From JANNNF01 sp040385825 (lineage in GTDB: Bacteria; Pseudomonadota; Alphaproteobacteria; Rhodobacterales; Rhodobacteraceae), in assembly GCA_040385825.1 (NCBI GenBank), contig JAZKGQ010000022.1, positions 40,530-104,529 on the forward strand: a stretch of DNA of 64,000 nucleotides, read 5' to 3'. Shown one piece after another: positions 59,766-64,000 of the stretch. How positions within the stretch are numbered: position 1 is the first letter of the stretch; each line of letters starts with the position of its first letter. A model generated the notes under the pieces. That model saw nothing but the letters and a program-made list of their open reading frames with translations, had not been told where the DNA came from and searched no databases. Position numbers and translations under genes: made by a program.

Positions 59766-62207
59766 ATGACCCTTCCCACCCACGCGCAAGTTATCGTCAT
59801 CGGCGGCGGCATCATCGGCTGTTCCACCGCCTATCACCTTGCCCGCGACCACAAGGCCGATGTGCTGCTGCTGGAACAGGGGCAACTGACCTCGGGGTCC
59901 ACCTGGCACGCGGCGGGGCTGGTGGGGCAGCTTCGCTCCTCTGCGTCGATTACCAAGGTGCTGAAATACTCGGTGGACCTCTATAAACGGCTTGACGGCG
60001 AAACCGGACTTGATACCGGGTGGAAGATGACCGGCTGTCTGCGCCTTGCCACCACGCCCGACCGTTGGACCGAATACCGCCGCCTTGCCACAACGGCTCG
60101 CAGTTTCGGGATGGAGATGGCGCTGATTTCGCCTGCCGAGGTCAAGGCGATGGTGCCGCAGATGGAGGTGGGCGATCTGATCGGGGCGTCCTGGCTGCCG
60201 ACCGACGGGCAGGCCAGCCCGTCCGACATCACGCAATCGCTGGCCAAGGGTGCGCGCATGCACGGCGCGCGGATTGTTGAGGGCGTGCGGGTCACGGGCT
60301 TTGCCATGGTGGGCAACCGGATCACCGGGGTTCACACCAACAAGGGGACCATTGCCTGCGACACGGTGGTCAACTGCGCGGGGCAATGGGCGCGGCAGGT
60401 GGGGGCGATGGCGGGGGTCACGGTGCCGCTGCAACCGGTGAAGCACCAGTACATCATCACCGACAGGATCGCAGGCCTGTCCCCCGACACCCCCACCCTG
60501 CGCGACCCCGACCGGCGCACTTACTTCAAAGAGGAAGTCGGCGGGCTGGTGATGGGCGGCTATGAACCCAACCCGCAGCCCTGGGATCTGACACCTTCTG
60601 GGGGCGATGTGCCGGATGATTGGGAATTCCGCCTGTTCGACGATGATTACGACCATTTCGCCCAGCACATCGAACAGGCCGTGGCGCGGTTTCCGGTGCT
60701 GGCCGATACGGGCGTCAAGCAGATGATCAACGGGTCCGAAAGCTTTACCCCCGATGGCAATTTCATCCTTGGCCGGGCCAATGAATGTGCCAACATGTAT
60801 GTGGGGGCCGGGTTCAACGCCTTTGGCATTGCCTCGGGCGGGGGCGCGGGCTGGGTCTTGGCCGAATGGGCGATGACCGGCGAGGCCCCGCTGGACCTGT
60901 GGGTGGTCGACATCCGCCGCTTTGCGGGCCTGCATGCCAACCGCCAATGGGTGCTGGACCGCACGCTGGAGGCGTACGGCAAACACTACACCGTGGCCTT
61001 TCCGCATGAGGAATATACCTCCGGCCGCACAGCACTGACCTCGCCCCTGTACGGGCGACTGGCGGCCGAAGGGGCGGTGTTCGGCGCGAAGCTGGGCTGG
61101 GAACGGCCGAACTGGTTTGCCCCCAAAGGCACCCCGGCGCAGGACGCCTATTCCATGGGCCGGCAGAACTGGTTTGATGCGGTCGGGGCCGAACACGCCC
61201 ATGTGCGCAACGTGGCGGGGCTGTTCGACCAGACCTCGTTTGCCAAGTACGAACTGCAAGGGCCGGGGGCGGCGGGCATGGTGAACTGGCTCTGTGCCAA
61301 TGATGTGGCCAAGGAACCGGGGCGGCTGACCTATACGCAACTCCTGAACTCGCGCGGCGGGATCGAGGCCGATCTGACCGTGGCGCGACTGGCGCAGGAC
61401 CATTTCTACATCGTCACCGGCACCGGCTTTCGCACCCATGACGCCGGGCTGTTCCTTGATGCGCTGCCCGCCGACGCCCGCTTTGCCGATGTGACCGAAG
61501 ACTGGGGCACCCTGTCGCTGATGGGGCCAGCCTCCCGCGCGATCCTTGCCGCCGTGACCCATGCCGATGTGTCGAACGCCGCCTTCCCCTTTGGCCATGT
61601 GCGCGACATCACCATCGCGGGTCAGCCCCTGCGCGCCCTGCGGGTGACCTATGTGGGCGAGTTGGGGTGGGAACTGCATGTGCCGGTCACCGGCCTTGCT
61701 GCCGTCTATGACGCGCTGATGGCGACGGGGCAGGGGTTGCGGCCGGTAGGCTACCGCGCGCTGGAATCGTTGCGTCTGGAAAAGGGCTATCGCGCCTGGT
61801 CGTCCGACATCACGCCCAACGACACCCCGTTCGAGGCGGGGCTGGCCTGGGCGGTGAAACTGCGTGGCAACACGCCCTTCAAGGGGCGCGAGGCGCTGAC
61901 CCTGGCGAAGCACCAACCCCTGACCAAACGCTTCGCGGGCTTCACACTGGACAAGGCTGATGCCGTGCTTCTGGGCCGCGAAACCATCCTGCGCGACGGG
62001 GTTCCCGTGGGCTACCTGACCTCTGGCGGCTATGGCCATACGGTCGGCAGACCCATCGGCTACGGCTATGTCCGCCACGCGGGCGGTGTGACGGATGGCT
62101 ACTTGAACTCAGGCCGATACAGCCTTGATGTCGCAGGCGAAATCCTGCCCGCCACACTCCATCTGCGCCCGCTGTATGACCCCGAGAACGCGAAGGTAAA
62201 ATCCTAA
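59766..62207 (+). CDS. Dimethylglycine/sarcosine dehydrogenase-like flavoprotein with GcvT domain
   Basis: An 813-residue two-part enzyme. The N-terminal DAO-type FAD domain shows VIVIGGGIIGCSTAYHLA and GSTWHAAGLVG, where His48 is placed like the histidine that covalently binds FAD in dimethylglycine dehydrogenase. The C-terminal folate-binding GcvT part (from about residue 430) includes FDQTSFAKYELQGPGA, YVGELGWELHVP and RLEKGYRAWSSDITP. Such enzymes oxidise N-methyl groups and pass formaldehyde to tetrahydrofolate. Specificity (dimethylglycine, sarcosine or another N-methyl compound) is open. Confidence 0.9.
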   Translation: MTLPTHAQVIVIGGGIIGCSTAYHLARDHKADVLLLEQGQLTSGSTWHAAGLVGQLRSSASITKVLKYSVDLYKRLDGETGLDTGWKMTGCLRLATTPDRWTEYRRLATTARSFGMEMALISPAEVKAMVPQMEVGDLIGASWLPTDGQASPSDITQSLAKGARMHGARIVEGVRVTGFAMVGNRITGVHTNKGTIACDTVVNCAGQWARQVGAMAGVTVPLQPVKHQYIITDRIAGLSPDTPTLRDPDRRTYFKEEVGGLVMGGYEPNPQPWDLTPSGGDVPDDWEFRLFDDDYDHFAQHIEQAVARFPVLADTGVKQMINGSESFTPDGNFILGRANECANMYVGAGFNAFGIASGGGAGWVLAEWAMTGEAPLDLWVVDIRRFAGLHANRQWVLDRTLEAYGKHYTVAFPHEEYTSGRTALTSPLYGRLAAEGAVFGAKLGWERPNWFAPKGTPAQDAYSMGRQNWFDAVGAEHAHVRNVAGLFDQTSFAKYELQGPGAAGMVNWLCANDVAKEPGRLTYTQLLNSRGGIEADLTVARLAQDHFYIVTGTGFRTHDAGLFLDALPADARFADVTEDWGTLSLMGPASRAILAAVTHADVSNAAFPFGHVRDITIAGQPLRALRVTYVGELGWELHVPVTGLAAVYDALMATGQGLRPVGYRALESLRLEKGYRAWSSDITPNDTPFEAGLAWAVKLRGNTPFKGREALTLAKHQPLTKRFAGFTLDKADAVLLGRETILRDGVPVGYLTSGGYGHTVGRPIGYGYVRHAGGVTDGYLNSGRYSLDVAGEILPATLHLRPLYDPENAKVKS

Positions 62208-62249
62208 AACCCTCACATTCACGCTGGCTCAAATATCCCACAGGGGGGT

Positions 62250-62274
62250 CCGGGGGGACGTGAAGTCCCCCCGG
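62250..62274. terminator. Terminator between convergent flavoprotein and methyltransferase genes
   Basis: A perfect 10-bp hairpin (62250-62259 with 62265-62274, loop GTGAA). The motif GGCTCAAATATCCCA lies just upstream at 62226-62240, as it does before the hairpins at 20902. Confidence 0.7.
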
Positions 62275-62279
62275 CGCTT

Positions 62280-62924
62280 TCAACCCGCGCGCCCTTGCAG
62301 AACCCGCAACACCACCGCCCGCCCCGGCGAGGTGCCCGCCTCTCCGGGCATTGACACATAGGGCGGCGTCTCTTCGGCCACAGCGATCCGGCCCGCCGCG
62401 ACAAACCCCGCCACCGCCGCAGAAAACCCACCGTCCCAGACCGTGTCCTTCACCGTCAGCACCAGCACCCCACCCGGCGCACAGACCCGGATCAGCGCCG
62501 CCAAAGCCTCGGCCCCGACATGGCCCGTGGTGAACACGCCGGTAGAGATCACCGCGCCGTAGGCCCCGTCGCCGAACGGCAACTCCCCCCCAAGCGCCAG
62601 ACAATGCAGCGCGGCATAGACCCCTTTGCCCCGCGCCACCGCCAGCATGCCGGGCGAGATGTCCAATCCCTCGACCACCGGATAGCCGATCAGACCCAGC
62701 CATTCGCCGACCAATCCGGTGCCGCAGCCCGCATCCAGCACCGGTCCCGCGCCGCGCGGGGCGTGCCGTGCCAGCAGGGCCATCGCAATCGCCGGGTGCC
62801 GGTAGCCTGCCCGCGCCATTTCCGCATCATAGGTCGCGGCCCAGGCGTCATAGGTGGCCGCCACTTCGGCCGGTCCCCTGGCGCCGTAAACCGCCCCCAG
62901 ATGCCCGTCGTGTCGATCTGTCAT
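62280..62924 (-). CDS. Class I SAM-dependent methyltransferase (METTL27/WBSCR27-like)
   Basis: A 214-residue methyltransferase. It has a family N-terminus (VAATYDAWAATYDAEMARAGYRHP), SAM motif I VLDAGCGTGLVGEWL and EGLDISPGML, then ISTGVFTTGHVG. It resembles the WBSCR27/METTL27 group, whose substrate is unknown. It is convergent with the flavoprotein gene and divergent from the second kinase-like gene. ATG 62924 gives the natural start. Confidence 0.83.
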   Translation of the reverse strand: MTDRHDGHLGAVYGARGPAEVAATYDAWAATYDAEMARAGYRHPAIAMALLARHAPRGAGPVLDAGCGTGLVGEWLGLIGYPVVEGLDISPGMLAVARGKGVYAALHCLALGGELPFGDGAYGAVISTGVFTTGHVGAEALAALIRVCAPGGVLVLTVKDTVWDGGFSAAVAGFVAAGRIAVAEETPPYVSMPGEAGTSPGRAVVLRVLQGRAG

Positions 62925-63018
62925 GCCCGGACTCCATCGCTGTTGTTGACAGCCTAGCCCTGCCACGGGAATGGTGAAACCAGTTTGACAGCACGGGCTT
63001 GCAAAAAGGGACGGCCAG

Positions 63019-63915
<897 letters not shown>

Positions 63916-63920
63916 CGCGC

Positions 63921-64000
63921 GATGAACCTTCGCTGAACCACCTTCTCTGCCCGGAATCAAGCGCGAAGCGCGCCGGGCAATGCCCGCCTCCCGGCCCGGC
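63921..64000 (+). repeat. Dispersed intergenic element, copy 3 (cut by window end)
   Basis: It starts GATGAACCTTCGCTGA 6 nt after the kinase stop and continues with the CCCGGAATCAAGCGCGAAGCGC-type block and GGGCAATGCCCG, matching the left end of copies 1 and 2. The remainder is outside the window. Confidence 0.75.

Noticed and set aside
59247..62078. A 943-codon open frame opposite the dimethylglycine-dehydrogenase-like gene
   Set aside because: Same reason: it is antisense to a well-supported enzyme and has no recognisable motif.

Overview
The window is a 64 kb piece of a high-GC alphaproteobacterial chromosome. The gene content and order point to the Rhodobacteraceae, near Rhodobacter, Gemmobacter, Tabrizicola or Paracoccus. 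Support comes from a complete dcw cell-division cluster with DUF2484 genes inside it, the infA-maf-rng-yacG-tRNA-Phe block, a DUF1476 (ATP synthase zeta) gene beside purC, an FtsZ ending in the alphaproteobacterial tail peptide, and a DUF1127 gene followed by an array of CCUCCUCCC-loop RNAs like the CcsR ('cuckoo') RNAs of Rhodobacter sphaeroides. The genus is an inference. A run of ten Ns at 44250-44259 shows the sequence is a draft scaffold.

Layout. 1-9.1 kb: the 5' end of hisB, two identical tRNA-Gly(GCC) genes with terminators, pyruvate carboxylase, a UvrD/PcrA helicase, a BenE-type transporter, then the CcsR-like array (twelve hairpins, six units) behind a ccaF1-like DUF1127 gene. 9.2-10.9 kb: mrp/apbC and a 640-bp leader before mraZ. 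The leader carries TGGGN repeats with 5-nt spacers (MraZ-type boxes), a perfect DnaA box, nested palindromes and a terminator just before mraZ, the arrangement expected for an UpsM-like leader RNA.

10.9-33.6 kb: the dcw cluster in order: mraZ, rsmH, ftsL, ftsI, murE, murF, mraY, (DUF481 gene on the opposite strand, DUF2161 gene), murD, ftsW, murG, murC, (DUF2484 x2, SGNH lipoprotein), murB, ddlB, ftsQ, ftsA, ftsZ. The genes are mostly coupled by 1-14 nt overlaps. They make lipid II, flip or use it at the septum and assemble the Z-ring. lpxC, bamD and recN follow.

37.5-45.5 kb: a 53-aa small gene, a dispersed repeat, an FAD-linked D-lactate dehydrogenase-type oxidase, DUF1638, a 51-aa membrane protein, a free-standing B12-binding protein, a PA0069-type radical SAM protein, a homocysteine S-methyltransferase and an mprF gene broken by the assembly gap. 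The methyltransferase and B12 proteins look like separate parts of a split methionine synthase. 45.7-49.6 kb: ATP synthase inhibitor zeta, purC, purS, infA, maf, RNase E/G, yacG and tRNA-Phe.

49.7-54 kb: a two-component system directly coupled to eptA and dgkA, a self-contained lipid A phosphoethanolamine module. 54-63.9 kb: a DeoR regulator, a glycine-betaine-type ABC transporter with a double-length permease, two choline-kinase-like phosphotransferases, a dimethylglycine-dehydrogenase-like flavoprotein and a METTL27-like methyltransferase. This looks like a catabolic locus for a methylated amine whose exact substrate I cannot name.

Several dispersed intergenic elements recur: a ~265-300 bp element (three copies, one cut by the window end), a short GGATGGGCA palindrome (three copies plus a variant), and a back-to-back double hairpin (two copies with compensating stem changes).
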